Notes: generated by a model not told the origin, from the sequence alone. DNA of 64,000 nt from Hydrogenovibrio crunogenus (GCF_004786015.1 NZ_CP032096.1:124001-188000); one strand, 5' to 3'; positions 8,637 to 19,015 are shown, counted from the first letter of the stretch. Numbers and translations: made by a program.

Positions 8637-10922
8637 ATGGAAAAAAAACCGGATTCAGCACTAGATGATAAGGTAACGCAAACAACCGACCAGCAGGACC
8701 TGCCACCTGAAAAAAAAGTGTATTCGGATGATCATGTCTGTCCTATCAAAGAACAGAGAATGGCCAAGCAAAGAGGTAAGCCTGCGCACCCTGTCGTGAA
8801 ATGGTCCAGCCGAATTGTTATGGCGCTGGCTATTATTCCGATTATTTTGGTGTTGGCTTTTATTGGAGCCATTAATTTTATGGACTACAACCAATATAAG
8901 CCCCAAATTGAATCGGAATTCCAAAAACGAACGGGATATGGATTGAAAATTAATGGCCCCATCGATGTCTCTGTCTGGCCATTTGCGCTTGAAGCCAAGC
9001 AGGTTGAGCTTCAAAACAGACCTTCCTTTTCGTCGCCAAATTTGGCACAAATTGACAGCATTCAAGTCGAGCTGTCGCTATGGAGCCTTTTTGTCAATCG
9101 TCACTTAGAACTCTTAGGTGTGGAGTTGGAAAAACCCCACTTGTTTTTGGAAACCAACGCGGCAGGCCAGCATAATTGGCGTTTATTGCAGCAGCGATTG
9201 GCACTGACAGCAGCGCAGCCGAAACCGCCTGGTCTAAGAAAAGTGGCTTATCAGGTGGTGACGGCGCCTGTAGAGGTTTCTGATACAACAGAGCTTGTGG
9301 ACTGGCATCTTGACAGTTTCGTCCTGCAAAATGCGATCATTGAGTGGCAAAACGAGCAGGCAAAGACCCACCTGACAATGGAAGATTTCGATTTGATGGC
9401 ATTTGACATTTCCCCGAATCAGCCATTTAAAGTCTTAACCAATTTTCAATACGACTCATCTGAAATTAAATCCAGCTTCCATTTCAATGTTGCGTCTATG
9501 CTGACGTTAAACAATCGTTTTTCTCAATGGACGCTTTCCGACTGGACAGGCAACGTTCGGCTGGTGTTGCCGAAAACCATGCAAATTCCAGAAGTGCGGA
9601 TTGAAATGGCTGGTGACCTTTTTGAATTGAAGTTCGACCAACAATCGTTTCATGTGGAACAAGCCCGATTTCGCTCGCTCAAAGGAAGCTTAGAAACTTC
9701 AATGTCCGGCACTTATGGGCGTAATGCTGAAACTCAGGGCGCCTTAAAAGCCAACCATATTAATTTACGCAAATGGTTCCGTCATTCTGGCGTAACCTAT
9801 CCAAACTTCGTAGACAAAACCGTTTTAAAAGATGTGTCTGCAGAATTCAACTGGTCTCAAACACCTGATCAGCTTTCGGTTGAAAATCTCGCCCTCCAGC
9901 TCGACCAATCAAAGATCACGGGGAATATCTGGCGCAAGCTGCAGGCTGAAAAGCCACAATACCGATTTGATTTAGCCATCTCCAAATTGGATTTGGATCG
10001 CTATGAAGCCTATGCCGATTCGAAACCCTCGAACCGAACGGTTCAGAAGAATGCTAAGCCGGTGTCAAACTCACCTAAAGCAGCGAAACAAGATTCTTCG
10101 GTTTCTACAAAGGTAGCCAAAGAAGAGACTTATTTACCGGTTGGTTTGCCGATCACAACGCTCAGAGGATTGCAGGCTGAAGGGCATCTTCATATAGCGA
10201 AGTTAAAAGCATGGCAGATGCAAATGCAGGAATTTGAGATCAATCTTTCAGCCAATGCCGGCAAACTTCAACTTGCGCCTTTGGATGCGAATTTATACCA
10301 GGGCACATTGCGTTCCAAATTGTTGGTCGATGTGACAGGCAAAACGCCTCATTATGATTGGTCTGGCAGAATGGAAGGTGTTCAGCTCAAACCGTTTTTA
10401 ACTGATGGGTGGCAATATGAGTTGCTTGAAGGTCAATACGACAGTACGTTTAACTTCAATACGCTAGGGGTAAATAGCTTTTTATTGAAACAGAATTTGA
10501 ATGGGTCCTTTAATGCTAAAGTTCAGGCAGGCCAGTTTAAGGGAATGGATTTAAATAAATTGTTGGCGGGTCAAAAAACCAGCGCAAAAGATGCGACGAC
10601 TTTCAGCCAATTATCTATGGCAGGAGACATTCAATCAGGTGTAATGGCATTACGCCGAATGAATGTGAAAAGTGATCGTTTTTCAGCCATTGGCACTGGA
10701 CAGCTCATTTTGCCGACTGCCCAGTTAAATGCGGTACTGCACACCACTTATCATCGACCGCCCCAAAGACTTCAACAACTGAAAGGGGTGGAAGTACCGG
10801 TTCACTTGAAAGGTGCTTTAGGAAATGTGCAATGGTCTGTCGATCTTAAAAAGTTGTTAAGTAACCCCGCCAATCAACAAAAGCTGTTGAACAGCTTGCA
10901 GCAATTTTTGCAGGCTTCATAA
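8637..10922 (+). CDS. AsmA-family inner-membrane protein
   Basis: 761 residues. A charged cytoplasmic N terminus (about 55 residues) precedes one transmembrane segment (about 58-80), then the conserved AsmA start (KPQIESEFQKRTGYGLKING, WPFALEAKQVEL) and a long beta-rich periplasmic region ending in the AsmA C-terminal domain. AsmA-like proteins are thought to bridge the inner and outer membranes and affect lipid transport and outer-membrane assembly. AAGAAGGA lies ahead of the ATG at 8637; an internal ATG at codon 42 would remove only the cytoplasmic tail. It ends at a terminator shared with trmB. Confidence 0.85.
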   Translation: MEKKPDSALDDKVTQTTDQQDLPPEKKVYSDDHVCPIKEQRMAKQRGKPAHPVVKWSSRIVMALAIIPIILVLAFIGAINFMDYNQYKPQIESEFQKRTGYGLKINGPIDVSVWPFALEAKQVELQNRPSFSSPNLAQIDSIQVELSLWSLFVNRHLELLGVELEKPHLFLETNAAGQHNWRLLQQRLALTAAQPKPPGLRKVAYQVVTAPVEVSDTTELVDWHLDSFVLQNAIIEWQNEQAKTHLTMEDFDLMAFDISPNQPFKVLTNFQYDSSEIKSSFHFNVASMLTLNNRFSQWTLSDWTGNVRLVLPKTMQIPEVRIEMAGDLFELKFDQQSFHVEQARFRSLKGSLETSMSGTYGRNAETQGALKANHINLRKWFRHSGVTYPNFVDKTVLKDVSAEFNWSQTPDQLSVENLALQLDQSKITGNIWRKLQAEKPQYRFDLAISKLDLDRYEAYADSKPSNRTVQKNAKPVSNSPKAAKQDSSVSTKVAKEETYLPVGLPITTLRGLQAEGHLHIAKLKAWQMQMQEFEINLSANAGKLQLAPLDANLYQGTLRSKLLVDVTGKTPHYDWSGRMEGVQLKPFLTDGWQYELLEGQYDSTFNFNTLGVNSFLLKQNLNGSFNAKVQAGQFKGMDLNKLLAGQKTSAKDATTFSQLSMAGDIQSGVMALRRMNVKSDRFSAIGTGQLILPTAQLNAVLHTTYHRPPQRLQQLKGVEVPVHLKGALGNVQWSVDLKKLLSNPANQQKLLNSLQQFLQAS

Positions 10923-10942
10923 AGCCTCTATTGTGAGGGGGT

Positions 10943-10967
10943 AAAATGGCCAGGCCTGGTCATTTTT
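10943..10967. terminator. Bidirectional terminator built on CCAGGCCTGG
   Basis: AAAATG and CATTTT arms surround the palindrome CCAGGCCTGG (10950-10959), giving a near-perfect 24-base inverted repeat ending in five T on the plus strand and preceded by A on the other. It separates the convergent AsmA gene and trmB. Confidence 0.8.
10950..10959. repeat. CCAGGCCTGG palindrome, copy 2
   Basis: Exact copy forming the centre of the terminator between the AsmA-family gene and trmB. Confidence 0.9.
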
Positions 10968-10980
10968 AAAGGGTTATCTT

Positions 10981-11703
10981 TTAGATGCGTTCAAAGACCA
11001 AGTCCCAGACCCCATGCCCTAAGCGTTGGCCGCGTTGTTCAAACTTGGTCAGAGGGCGATAATCGGGACGAGGTGTATACTTACCTTCTCCGGAGATATT
11101 ACGGTACGCCTTCGCAGCGCTCATTACCGCCATCATATGTAAGGCATAGTCTTCCCAATCCGTTGCCATATGGAATTGCCCGCCAGGTTTTAGATATTGA
11201 GCAATTTTTTCAGCAAATTCAGCTTGTAGAATGCGGCGCTTTTTGTGTTTGGTTTTGTGCCAAGGATCGGGAAAAAATAAATACACGGCAGATAGGCTGT
11301 TTTGAGGAATCTGCCGGTTGAGCACCTCTATCGCATCTTCATTAAACACACGTACGTTGGTAAGCCCTTTTTCAGCCACCAGCTTTAACAAGGCTCCCAC
11401 GCCCGGGCGATGGACTTCAATGCCAATGTAATTATTTTCTGGATGCGCTTCTGCCATGGCCGCCAAGCTGTTTCCCATGCCAAACCCAATTTCAATAATG
11501 GTAGGGGCTTCCCGGCCAAACAGGGTATTGAAATCCAGTAGCTTGTCTTCTAATGTTAAGCCGTATTGAGGCCACATTGAATCAATGGCATGTTGCTGTG
11601 CTTGTGACAAGCGGCCTTGGCGCAGTACAAAGCTTTTGATACGTCTTTTGTTTTCCGGTATATCGCTTGCGGCACTTTGAGGGGATTCTGTATTTTCAGT
11701 CAT
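10981..11703 (-). CDS. trmB: tRNA (guanine-N7-)-methyltransferase
   Basis: 240 residues; methylates G46 of tRNA with S-adenosylmethionine. Shows the Rossmann SAM motif [21 protein letters not shown], and the family hallmark [14 protein letters not shown], then WEDYALHM. Length matches the family. The start codon is 72 bases from the divergent mutY start, so the two share a short promoter region. Confidence 0.95.
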   Translation of the reverse strand: MTENTESPQSAASDIPENKRRIKSFVLRQGRLSQAQQHAIDSMWPQYGLTLEDKLLDFNTLFGREAPTIIEIGFGMGNSLAAMAEAHPENNYIGIEVHRPGVGALLKLVAEKGLTNVRVFNEDAIEVLNRQIPQNSLSAVYLFFPDPWHKTKHKKRRILQAEFAEKIAQYLKPGGQFHMATDWEDYALHMMAVMSAAKAYRNISGEGKYTPRPDYRPLTKFEQRGQRLGHGVWDLVFERI

Positions 11704-11775
11704 AGGGTTCTAGTACAATGGCAGTTTAATTTTCCGGCTATTATAGCTCAATTCAGAAGAACATAAAGCAGCGCT

Positions 11776-12828
11776 ATGTCAGACACAGAAGAATTTGCAC
11801 AAACCTTACTGGAATGGTTTGATCGATCAGGACGTCACGACTTACCTTGGCAACAGAATAAGACGCCCTATCGAGTATGGGTATCTGAAATCATGTTACA
11901 GCAGACTCAAGTCCAGACTGTCATTCCATACTATGAACGATTTATGGAAGCTTTTCCAACGGTTGAGGCCTTAGCACAAGCCGATCAGGAAGAGGTGTTA
12001 TCCCATTGGTCCGGGTTGGGCTATTATGCTCGAGGGCGCAACTTGCTGAAGACCGCACAAATTGTGGTGAATGATTTTCAAGGTCACTTTCCACAGGATT
12101 TGGAGGGAATGATGGCCTTACCTGGTATTGGGCGTTCAACGGCAGGTGCGGTTTTGTCCATTGCAAGTCAGCAGCGTCATCCTATTCTGGATGGCAATGT
12201 GAAACGTGTTTTGTGTCGTTATAATGCGGTTGAATCTTGGTCCGGTGAGAAAAAAACCGAAGCGATGCTTTGGAAAAGAGCCGATGAGCTGACGCCAGAA
12301 CAACGATTTGATGACTATACTCAAGCCATTATGGATTTAGGAGCAACGCTGTGCACACGCTCAAAACCAAAATGCGATGCCTGTCCGGTACAAAAAAACT
12401 GCCAGGCCTGGCAGTTAAATCGTGTGGCGGACTTCCCGTATGCCAAGCCAAAAAAAGCGAAGCCGACTCGAGAAAAGGCCATGACGATTTTGTTGAATGA
12501 AAATCGTCAGGTTTTTTTACAACAGAGGCCTCAAAAAGGGATTTGGGGAGGGCTTTGGAGCTTACCGGAAATGTCGCTAGATCAGCATGAAACCCACATT
12601 AAAAGCAAGGTTGAAACCCGCTGTGACAAAGGACTGAATCTGATAGAATGGCCTTTATTCAAACACACTTTTACTCATTATCATTTGATAATTCATCCTT
12701 TTTTTCTGGATGAAGTTTCTTCCATAAAATTGGAAGGAGAGTGGTTTACGGTGTCGGAGGCGTTATCAAAAGGGTTGCCGGCACCAATTCGAAAACTCAT
12801 TAAGCAATTGGAGAGCAGCAATGACTAG
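11776..12828 (+). CDS. mutY: A/G-specific adenine DNA glycosylase
   Basis: 350 residues; removes adenine paired with 8-oxoguanine. The helix-hairpin-helix glycosylase core contains VWVSEIMLQQTQV and LPGIGRSTAGAV, with the catalytic Asp in HPILDGNVKRV. The [4Fe-4S] loop is intact as C-x6-C-x2-C-x5-C (CTRSKPKCDACPVQKNC). The C-terminal part is the NUDIX-like 8-oxoG recognition domain (KGIWGGLWSLPE). Its last 8 bases overlap yggX, a pairing typical of gammaproteobacteria. It contains an exact CCAGGCCTGG just after the cluster loop. Confidence 0.96.
   Translation: MSDTEEFAQTLLEWFDRSGRHDLPWQQNKTPYRVWVSEIMLQQTQVQTVIPYYERFMEAFPTVEALAQADQEEVLSHWSGLGYYARGRNLLKTAQIVVNDFQGHFPQDLEGMMALPGIGRSTAGAVLSIASQQRHPILDGNVKRVLCRYNAVESWSGEKKTEAMLWKRADELTPEQRFDDYTQAIMDLGATLCTRSKPKCDACPVQKNCQAWQLNRVADFPYAKPKKAKPTREKAMTILLNENRQVFLQQRPQKGIWGGLWSLPEMSLDQHETHIKSKVETRCDKGLNLIEWPLFKHTFTHYHLIIHPFFLDEVSSIKLEGEWFTVSEALSKGLPAPIRKLIKQLESSND
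12402..12411. repeat. CCAGGCCTGG palindrome, copy 3 (in mutY)
   Basis: Exact copy within mutY, read as Gln-Ala-Trp just after the last cluster cysteine. Confidence 0.88.
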
Positions 12829-13093
12829 AATGGTGAATTGCGTCAAAATGGAACAAGAACTGGAAGGGTTGGACTTTCCTCCGTTTCCGGGTGAATTAGG
12901 CCAGAAAGTTTATGAAAATGTGTCTAAAGAAGCTTGGAAGCAATGGTTAGCTCAACAAACCATCCTAATTAATGAATACCGCCTATCCAGTTTGGATCCG
13001 AAGGCGCAAAACTTTTTGAAAGAAGAGATGCAGAAGTTTTTGTTTGGAGGGGAAGACCTCGAAATGCCGGAAGACTTCCAAGCCGTTGATTAA
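12821..13093 (+). CDS. yggX: YggX-type Fe(2+)-trafficking / oxidative-damage protection protein
   Basis: 90 residues, family-typical length. Carries VNCVKMEQELEGLDFPPFPGELG, SKEAWKQWLAQQTILINEYRL and FLFGG. YggX protects iron-sulfur proteins from oxidative damage and may help recycle iron. The ATG at 12821 overlaps the mutY stop and has GGAG ahead, so the two are translationally coupled; an ATG three codons later is less likely. Confidence 0.94.
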   Translation: MTRMVNCVKMEQELEGLDFPPFPGELGQKVYENVSKEAWKQWLAQQTILINEYRLSSLDPKAQNFLKEEMQKFLFGGEDLEMPEDFQAVD

Positions 13094-13107
13094 TCTTCAT
13101 TGTCATC

Positions 13108-13153
13108 AATAAGGTCAGCATTGTTCTCGTTCTAAAAAATAGCTGGCCTTATT
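13108..13153 (+). terminator. Hairpin after yggX
   Basis: Arms AATAAGGTCAGC (13108-13119) and GCTGGCCTTATT (13142-13153) pair over 12 positions with one G-U. No strong T run follows at once, so it may be a terminator or a 3' stabilising hairpin for mutY-yggX. Confidence 0.4.
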
Positions 13154-13283
13154 AGCTCCCTCCTTACCGTCCTAATTGTTCCCTTTTTTCTAGGGGTATT
13201 GAAAATATTAAGTGGTCTTTTTTAAAAATTCCAGTATTCTAAAATTGTCGTCATTTTTTGCATATGAATGAGAGCTTTTAGTT

Positions 13284-14486
13284 ATGTCTTCCCTTGTCGA
13301 TATTTATATCGGGCGCCAGCCTATTTTTGATCATTCTGCTGAAGTATGGGCTTATGAATTGCTGTTTCGTTCGGGTGATGGGCAAAATAGCGCCCAAATT
13401 CTAGGAGGCGACCATGCTACTGCGCAAGTAATGTTAAATTTATTTGGCGATATGGGATTAAAAAATGTTGTTGGAGACCATAAAGCCTTTATTAACTTTA
13501 CCGAAGGTTTGTTGTTGAGTGAAAATCAGCCTTTCTTTCCACATAATCAAGTGGTGATTGAAGTATTGGAAGATGTTAAGGTTTCTGAGGAAATGATCGA
13601 AAGTTTAAAGAAACTTCGAAAATCAGGTTATAAAATTGCATTAGATGATTATATTTTCAATCCCGAATTAGCAGAATTTGAAGCCTGTGCTGACTATATC
13701 AAGGTAGACATCTTGGATGTAGGGCCTAAAAAACTTCAAGAACATGTTGGACGGCTCAAAGACCAGGGGATCAAACTCTTAGCAGAAAAAGTGGAGACAC
13801 GGGAGCAATTTGAGTTTTGCAAAAAGATCGGTTTTGACTTGTTTCAGGGGTATTTTTTCGCCAAACCTCAAATTTTGAAAGGACACAGTTTACCTTCTAA
13901 CAAGCTGGCCATCATTCAATTGTTATCTCATGTCTATGATCCTGAAATTGATATGACCGTGTTAAGTGCGACGATTAGCCAAGACGTCGCGTTAAGTCAG
14001 AAATTATTAAAATTTGTCTCTGCGGTGGACAGTCGGTTTCAATTAAGCTCGATTCATGATGCCGTCATGCGGTTTGGTTTAAAGCGTTTACAGAGCTGGG
14101 CGAGTATGTTGGTTTTGTCAAAAGCCGACGATAAGCCAATGGAACTGTTTAAAACGTCTTTAATCCGAGCCAAGTTTTGTGAATTGGTGGGGGCTCAGGT
14201 CGGCGATCATTCGAAAGACAGTTATTTCACGGTAGGGTTGTTTTCGACTTTGGATGCATTAATGGATAAATCTCTGCAAGAACTGTTAGCGGAGTTGAAT
14301 TTTGATGACATCATTAAACAGGCTTTGCTGGAGCAGTCTGGGAGTTTAGGCACGACCTTGGTGGCTGTCAAAGGTATTGAGCAAGGTCGAACAGACTTTG
14401 AATTACCACAAAAAATTTGCGCATCAGAGTTATCAAAATGTTACTTGGAAGCGATGGAATTCGCGAATAAGGTGGATTTAGGATAA
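13284..14486 (+). CDS. EAL-HDOD signalling protein (paralogue 1)
   Basis: 400 residues. An N-terminal YuxH-type EAL domain (about 5-200) is joined to an HDOD domain (about 205-390). Of the EAL catalytic set, ELL (25-27), DD (121-122), K140, E168 and FQGYFF (187-192) are visible, but the usual DDFGTG loop is DDYIFN, as is common in EAL-HDOD proteins, so phosphodiesterase activity is uncertain. Relatives act in c-di-GMP signalling and motility. A full-length paralogue lies near the right end of the window. It stands alone, with a strong terminator after it. Confidence 0.85.
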   Translation: MSSLVDIYIGRQPIFDHSAEVWAYELLFRSGDGQNSAQILGGDHATAQVMLNLFGDMGLKNVVGDHKAFINFTEGLLLSENQPFFPHNQVVIEVLEDVKVSEEMIESLKKLRKSGYKIALDDYIFNPELAEFEACADYIKVDILDVGPKKLQEHVGRLKDQGIKLLAEKVETREQFEFCKKIGFDLFQGYFFAKPQILKGHSLPSNKLAIIQLLSHVYDPEIDMTVLSATISQDVALSQKLLKFVSAVDSRFQLSSIHDAVMRFGLKRLQSWASMLVLSKADDKPMELFKTSLIRAKFCELVGAQVGDHSKDSYFTVGLFSTLDALMDKSLQELLAELNFDDIIKQALLEQSGSLGTTLVAVKGIEQGRTDFELPQKICASELSKCYLEAMEFANKVDLG

Positions 14487-14511
14487 CGTTAATGTGACAG
14501 AAAAGGTTTAT

Positions 14512-14543
14512 AAAAAAAGCCCGAATGATTCGGGCTTTTTTGC
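14512..14543 (+). terminator. Intrinsic terminator after EAL-HDOD gene
   Basis: AAGCCCGAA, loop TGA, TTCGGGCTT followed by a T run, preceded by an A run on the left. Symmetrical, so it can also serve the convergent hemE. Confidence 0.9.
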
Positions 14544-14579
14544 GTGTGGTTATACTGAGTGCTTGCTTAAGAAAATACC

Positions 14580-15644
14580 TTATTTATGGTATTTAGGACT
14601 CAATTCGGTCACCGCTTTGATAAAGGCTCCGGCATGTTCCGGGTCAATTTCAGGGTGGATGCCATGACCCAAGTTAAAGACATGACCTGTTCCTTGGCCG
14701 TATTTCTCCAAAATGGTTGCGACTTCTTCACGAATTCTGGCTGGGGATGCATATAAAACACTTGGGTCCATATTACCTTGCAGTGCAACTTTATCTCCTA
14801 CACGGGCACGAGCTTCATCAATATCCGTTGTCCAATCCAAGCCAAGGGCATCACAGCCTGTTTCTGCCATGGATTCTAGCCATTGACCGCCGCCTTTTGT
14901 GAACAGGATGACAGGAACCTTACGGCCATCATTTTCACGCTTCAGACCATCAACGATTTTGGCCATGTAGTTTAATGAGAATTCTTTGTAATCACGAGGG
15001 GTCAATACACCGCCCCACGTATCAAAAATTTGTACCGCTTGTGCACCGGCTTCAATTTGTGCGTTTAAATAAGCAATAACCGAGTCAGCTAAAACATCTA
15101 AAATATGGTGAAGCGTGGCCGGCTCATCGTACATCATGGCTTTGATTTTGGCGAAGGTTTTGCTGGAGCCGCCTTCCACCATATAAGTCGCTAATGTCCA
15201 AGGGCTACCTGAAAAGCCGATCAGAGGAACGCGGCCATCTAATGCTTTTCGAATGGTGCTGACGGCATCCATGACATATCCTAGCTCTGACGCCATGTCC
15301 GGAACAAATAGTTTTTTCGCATCAGACATGCTTTTGATTGGTTTATCAAAAATAGGGCCTTCACCTGGTTGGAAACGTAGTTCCAATCCCATTGCGTCAG
15401 GAATCGTTAGGATGTCCGAAAACAAAATAGCGGCATCTAACGGATAACGTTCTAGAGGTTGCAAGGTGACTTCGCACGCCAGTTCCTTATTACGGCATAA
15501 ATCCATAAAAGAACCTGCTTGCTTTCGGGTAGCGCGGTACTCTGGTAAATAGCGGCCTGCTTGGCGCATCATCCAAACCGGAGTCTGATCAACGGGTTCT
15601 TTGAGTAGGGCACGTAGGAAACGGTCGTTTTGTAGCTCCGCCAT
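14580..15644 (-). CDS. hemE: Uroporphyrinogen decarboxylase
   Basis: 354 residues; turns uroporphyrinogen III into coproporphyrinogen III in heme synthesis. Diagnostic motifs: [47 protein letters not shown], and [16 protein letters not shown]. Length is standard. It is a single-gene unit converging on the EAL-HDOD gene; hemB, hemX/Y and hemW lie elsewhere in the window rather than in one operon. Confidence 0.97.
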   Translation of the reverse strand: MAELQNDRFLRALLKEPVDQTPVWMMRQAGRYLPEYRATRKQAGSFMDLCRNKELACEVTLQPLERYPLDAAILFSDILTIPDAMGLELRFQPGEGPIFDKPIKSMSDAKKLFVPDMASELGYVMDAVSTIRKALDGRVPLIGFSGSPWTLATYMVEGGSSKTFAKIKAMMYDEPATLHHILDVLADSVIAYLNAQIEAGAQAVQIFDTWGGVLTPRDYKEFSLNYMAKIVDGLKRENDGRKVPVILFTKGGGQWLESMAETGCDALGLDWTTDIDEARARVGDKVALQGNMDPSVLYASPARIREEVATILEKYGQGTGHVFNLGHGIHPEIDPEHAGAFIKAVTELSPKYHK

Positions 15645-15791
15645 AAGGAATCCTTTCTTATATTTAACTAATACGGTTTAAAGTGAGAAGGCTGGTTGTG
15701 GCAGCACGAAGTCTCAAAAAATTTAAGAGGTTATTTTAACGGTTGAAGACCAGAAAATGTCATAAAAAGTGTGTTAAATCTTATCGTCCCG

Positions 15792-16619
15792 TTATTGATT
15801 GACAGGGTTGAGTCGATCAATCGCATAAGGAGAGTGTATTTTGACAAACATAGCGCCTTGAAATAAGAAACCATACCCGCGTGCTTCAATGACTTTTCCC
15901 TCTAGCGCTTCGAGTTGATCGTAATCAAAATGTTCCCAGTCAGCCTTCCGAATTCGGATGCCTGTTGTGTCCATATTGAGGATATAGTTGTTTGAACTTT
16001 TGTCGACTTTGACAATCTTGCCTTTAAAAATATGATAACCCTCGTCATCGGTCGTGATATTAGAAGACGGCGCAATCGGATAATTGAGATCTGGGCGTTT
16101 TTCTACGAGGCTCCATAAAGCGATTTTGTTTTGTCTGGCCGTTTTTTCAGCCTGATAATAGCATTTCTGGTGTAAATTATTTGGTGGTTCTGACTGAGCC
16201 AATGCCAACCCGCTTTCAAGCATCAATTTTTGTAAATTAATGATTTTATTGCCCTCTTTCACATAAAGATGAACATAGGTTCGATAGAATTCGTCAGAAC
16301 GTTTTTGATCGTATTCGACACCAACACGTAAATTATGGTTGGCCAAAATCGTATTCAGTTTTTTTTGTGATTGTTTTGCCAGAGGCTGCCCATTGGTATA
16401 GAACTTTTGTTTCTTTTCAATTTGAGGGGCTTCAACGCCGATTAGACGGTATTGTTTATTTTGAATAATGACGGTATCCCCACTCAAAGCGAAGCTGGCT
16501 TTGACCCAAACATCAATTTTTTTCGGAGCGCAGTCGTCAGCATGCGTTATAAACGGTATACAGAGTAGGGCACTGGTAAAAAACAGCCGAGTAAAGGGTC
16601 TTGAGATAAATGAGTTCAT
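15792..16619 (-). CDS. Secreted thermonuclease-like (SNase-fold) protein
   Basis: 275 residues from the ATG at 16619; the longer frame adds residues ahead of a signal peptide (RLFFTSALLCIPFITHA, cleavage before DDC). The mature protein has an SNase-like domain with YRLIGVEAPQI and YDQKRSDEFYRTYVHLYV, the latter near the position of the second catalytic Arg. A C-terminal extra domain of about 90 residues has no clear match. Probably a periplasmic or secreted nuclease, but active-site conservation is incomplete by eye and a non-catalytic role is possible. Confidence 0.65.
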   Translation of the reverse strand: MNSFISRPFTRLFFTSALLCIPFITHADDCAPKKIDVWVKASFALSGDTVIIQNKQYRLIGVEAPQIEKKQKFYTNGQPLAKQSQKKLNTILANHNLRVGVEYDQKRSDEFYRTYVHLYVKEGNKIINLQKLMLESGLALAQSEPPNNLHQKCYYQAEKTARQNKIALWSLVEKRPDLNYPIAPSSNITTDDEGYHIFKGKIVKVDKSSNNYILNMDTTGIRIRKADWEHFDYDQLEALEGKVIEARGYGFLFQGAMFVKIHSPYAIDRLNPVNQ

Positions 16620-16733
16620 AGAGAGTATTGTATAGCCTTTTGTTTGTATTTGGAAAGCTAAAAGCAAACGTTACGCCACTATACTAATGTTGTGCTGAGA
16701 AAGGAGAGGGACAGAAAATTGGGGGTAGAAAAT

Positions 16734-16764
16734 AAAAAAGGCCGAAAAGACGGCCTTTTTTGAA
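16734..16764 (-). terminator. Intrinsic terminator after rpmE2
   Basis: AAAAAAGGCCG, a short loop and CGGCCTTTTTT make a strong symmetrical hairpin with T tract on either strand, placed just downstream of rpmE2. Confidence 0.88.
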
Positions 16765-16801
16765 TATTTTGTAAATTTTACAAAATAGTAAAGTGAAGTA
16801 C

Positions 16802-17053
16802 TTACTTGCGCATACCGTATTTTTGACGGAATTTTTCAACACGTCCTTCTGTATCCACAAGTGATTGCTTACCTGTGAAGAAAGGATGTGATGCACTAGA
16901 AACTTCGATACGAACTAGTGGGTATTCTTTACCGTCTAAAGTAATGGTGTCGCCAGAAGTCTTTTCAATCGTTGAACGAGTTAAAAAGGTTTCACCAGTA
17001 GAGATATCCTGGAAAACAACTTCATTATATTCTGGATGAATGCCTGCTTGCAT
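16802..17053 (-). CDS. rpmE2: 50S ribosomal protein L31 type B
   Basis: 83 residues: [59 protein letters not shown]. It lacks the zinc-binding CxxC of the type A protein, so it is the zinc-independent form (RpmE2/YkgM). In many bacteria this paralogue is made under zinc limitation; I see no clear Zur box upstream, and it may be the only L31 here. Monocistronic, with its own terminator. Confidence 0.93.
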   Translation of the reverse strand: MQAGIHPEYNEVVFQDISTGETFLTRSTIEKTSGDTITLDGKEYPLVRIEVSSASHPFFTGKQSLVDTEGRVEKFRQKYGMRK

Positions 17054-17307
17054 GATGACGGTCCATTGTATTATGTAGCTTTCAATTTACCCTTTATCAT
17101 TTTTGCTGAGTGATTAGGTTGGTAACCAACTTAAGTGAATCACTTGCAATCAGGCAAAGCTGAATAGCCACTATGTTTAAAAAAGAAAGCGAAATTATAG
17201 AACTAAAAAACTAAATTGCAAGAAAAATCATCAATTAATTAATGAATTTACTGCAAATTTTTCCTGCTAAGCACCTTTCAACGCGATTAGCAGGCTTTAT
17301 GAGACGA

Positions 17308-18567
17308 TTATCGTTTCATCGCCGTAAAGAGCTCTTCATTCGTTTTGGTTACTTTTAGTTGATCAATTAAGGTTTCAATTGCTTCAACTTCATTGTTTAA
17401 GCCTTGTAAGAAACGGCGCAAAATCCAGATGTTTTGTAACTCATCCGGTGTGGTGAGTAGCTCTTCTTTACGCGTCCCCGACTTCTCAATATTGATGGCA
17501 GGGAAAGTACGTTTCTCCGCAATGCTACGAGACAAGTGAAGCTCCATGTTACCTGTTCCTTTGAATTCCTCAAAGATCACTTCATCCATTTTCGATCCGG
17601 TATCAACCAGTGCAGTTGCGATAATGGTGAGAGAACCGCCTTCTTCGATGTTTCGAGCGGCACCAAAGAAGCGTTTAGGGCGATGAAGTGCATTGGCATC
17701 CACCCCACCGGTCAAGATTTTCCCTGAAGACGGTACAACCGTATTATAGGCTCGGGCCAGGCGTGTAATGGAATCCAGTAAAATCACCACATCTGTTTTG
17801 TGCTCTACCAAACGCTTCGCTTTCTCGATGACCATTTCAGCAACCTGAACGTGACGTGTCGCAGGTTCATCGAAAGTTGACGAAATCACTTCCCCTTTAA
17901 CGGTTCTTTGCATTTCAGTCACTTCCTCTGGACGCTCGTCAATCAGCAGCACAATTAAGTAAGCTTCAGGGTGGTTTTCAGCAATCGATTGGGCGATTTG
18001 CTGCAGAATAACCGTTTTACCGGATTTCGGCGGTGCCACAATCAAGCCACGTTGCCCCTTACCAAAAGGCGCTGCGATGTCTATGATTCGAGTGGTAATG
18101 TCTTCGGTACTGCCATTGCCCAATTCCATTTTCAAGCGTTCTTGGGCATGCAATGGGGTTAGGTTTTCAAATGCGATTTTCTTACGCGCAACATCTGGAT
18201 CTTCAAAGTTGATACGCTCTACTTTTAACAGGGCAAAATAACGCTCGCTGTCCTTCGGTGGGCGAATCTTTCCTTGAATGGTGTCCCCTTTACGGAGTCC
18301 AAAACGTCTGATTTGACTTGGAGAGACATATAAATCATCCGGTCCAGCTAAGTAAGAGCCATCTCCTGATCTCAGAAACCCAAACCCATCCGGCAGGATT
18401 TCTAAGACGCCTTCACCATAGATGTCTTCCCCACTTTTTGCATGTGCTTTCAGGATGGCGAAGATAATGTCTTGTTTTTTTAGTCGGGCTAGATTTTCTA
18501 GGCCTTTTTCAGCTGCGATGTCTAAAAGAGCGGCGGCTGACATTTTTTTGAGATCGTTTAAATTCAT
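17308..18567 (-). CDS. rho: Transcription termination factor Rho
   Basis: 419 residues; hexameric RNA-dependent ATPase that ends transcription. N-terminal helix bundle and cold-shock-like RNA-binding fold ([11 protein letters not shown]), then the RecA-like motor with Walker A (APPKSGKT) and [16 protein letters not shown]. Standard length. It follows trxA on the same strand, the usual gammaproteobacterial order, with about 120 bases between that hold a perfect 10-bp hairpin. Confidence 0.98.
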   Translation of the reverse strand: MNLNDLKKMSAAALLDIAAEKGLENLARLKKQDIIFAILKAHAKSGEDIYGEGVLEILPDGFGFLRSGDGSYLAGPDDLYVSPSQIRRFGLRKGDTIQGKIRPPKDSERYFALLKVERINFEDPDVARKKIAFENLTPLHAQERLKMELGNGSTEDITTRIIDIAAPFGKGQRGLIVAPPKSGKTVILQQIAQSIAENHPEAYLIVLLIDERPEEVTEMQRTVKGEVISSTFDEPATRHVQVAEMVIEKAKRLVEHKTDVVILLDSITRLARAYNTVVPSSGKILTGGVDANALHRPKRFFGAARNIEEGGSLTIIATALVDTGSKMDEVIFEEFKGTGNMELHLSRSIAEKRTFPAINIEKSGTRKEELLTTPDELQNIWILRRFLQGLNNEVEAIETLIDQLKVTKTNEELFTAMKR

Positions 18568-18646
18568 AAATTTGTAACTGTCTTTGAGTTAATTGAATTG
18601 GGTTTGGAGATTTTTTAGAGAAATGAATTGGATGATTTAGATTTAT

Positions 18647-18668
18647 GGCGTCCTTTGGAAAGGACGCC
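18647..18668 (-). terminator. Hairpin between trxA and rho
   Basis: Perfect 10-base arms GGCGTCCTTT / AAAGGACGCC with only two bases between them. No T run follows on the minus strand, so it may be an attenuator or RNA-stability element in the rho leader rather than a classical terminator. Confidence 0.5.
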
Positions 18669-18688
18669 CCATGCTTTAAGGACGAAGA

Positions 18689-19015
18689 TTATAGGTTTCC
18701 GTCTAAGAAAGCACACAACTGTGATTTTGATAAAGCGCCAACTTGCGTTGCATCGACTTCACCATTTTTAAACAGCACTAATGTTGGGATGCCTCTCACA
18801 CCATACTTTGGTGGTGTGGCTGGATTTTCATCAATGTTTAGTTTAGCGACTTTGATTTTACCAGCATATTCGCCTGCAACTTCGTCTAGGATTGGGGCAA
18901 TCATTTTACAAGGCCCACACCATTCAGCCCAGAAATCCACTAATACTGGAAGGTCAGACTGTAGTACTTCACTGTCAAAATTTGCATCTGATGTCGCGAT
19001 CATGTTGTCACTCAT
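18689..19015 (-). CDS. trxA: Thioredoxin 1
   Basis: 108 residues; small cytoplasmic thiol-disulfide reductase. Active site WCGPC in [18 protein letters not shown], plus the cis-Pro in [11 protein letters not shown]. Length is standard. AAGGAG lies about 9 bases ahead of the ATG at 19015. It precedes rho on the same strand. Confidence 0.97.
   Translation of the reverse strand: MSDNMIATSDANFDSEVLQSDLPVLVDFWAEWCGPCKMIAPILDEVAGEYAGKIKVAKLNIDENPATPPKYGVRGIPTLVLFKNGEVDATQVGALSKSQLCAFLDGNL

Noticed and set aside
16684-16896. Small minus-strand frame near rpmE2
   Set aside because: Overlaps rpmE2 and its terminator; low-complexity sequence.
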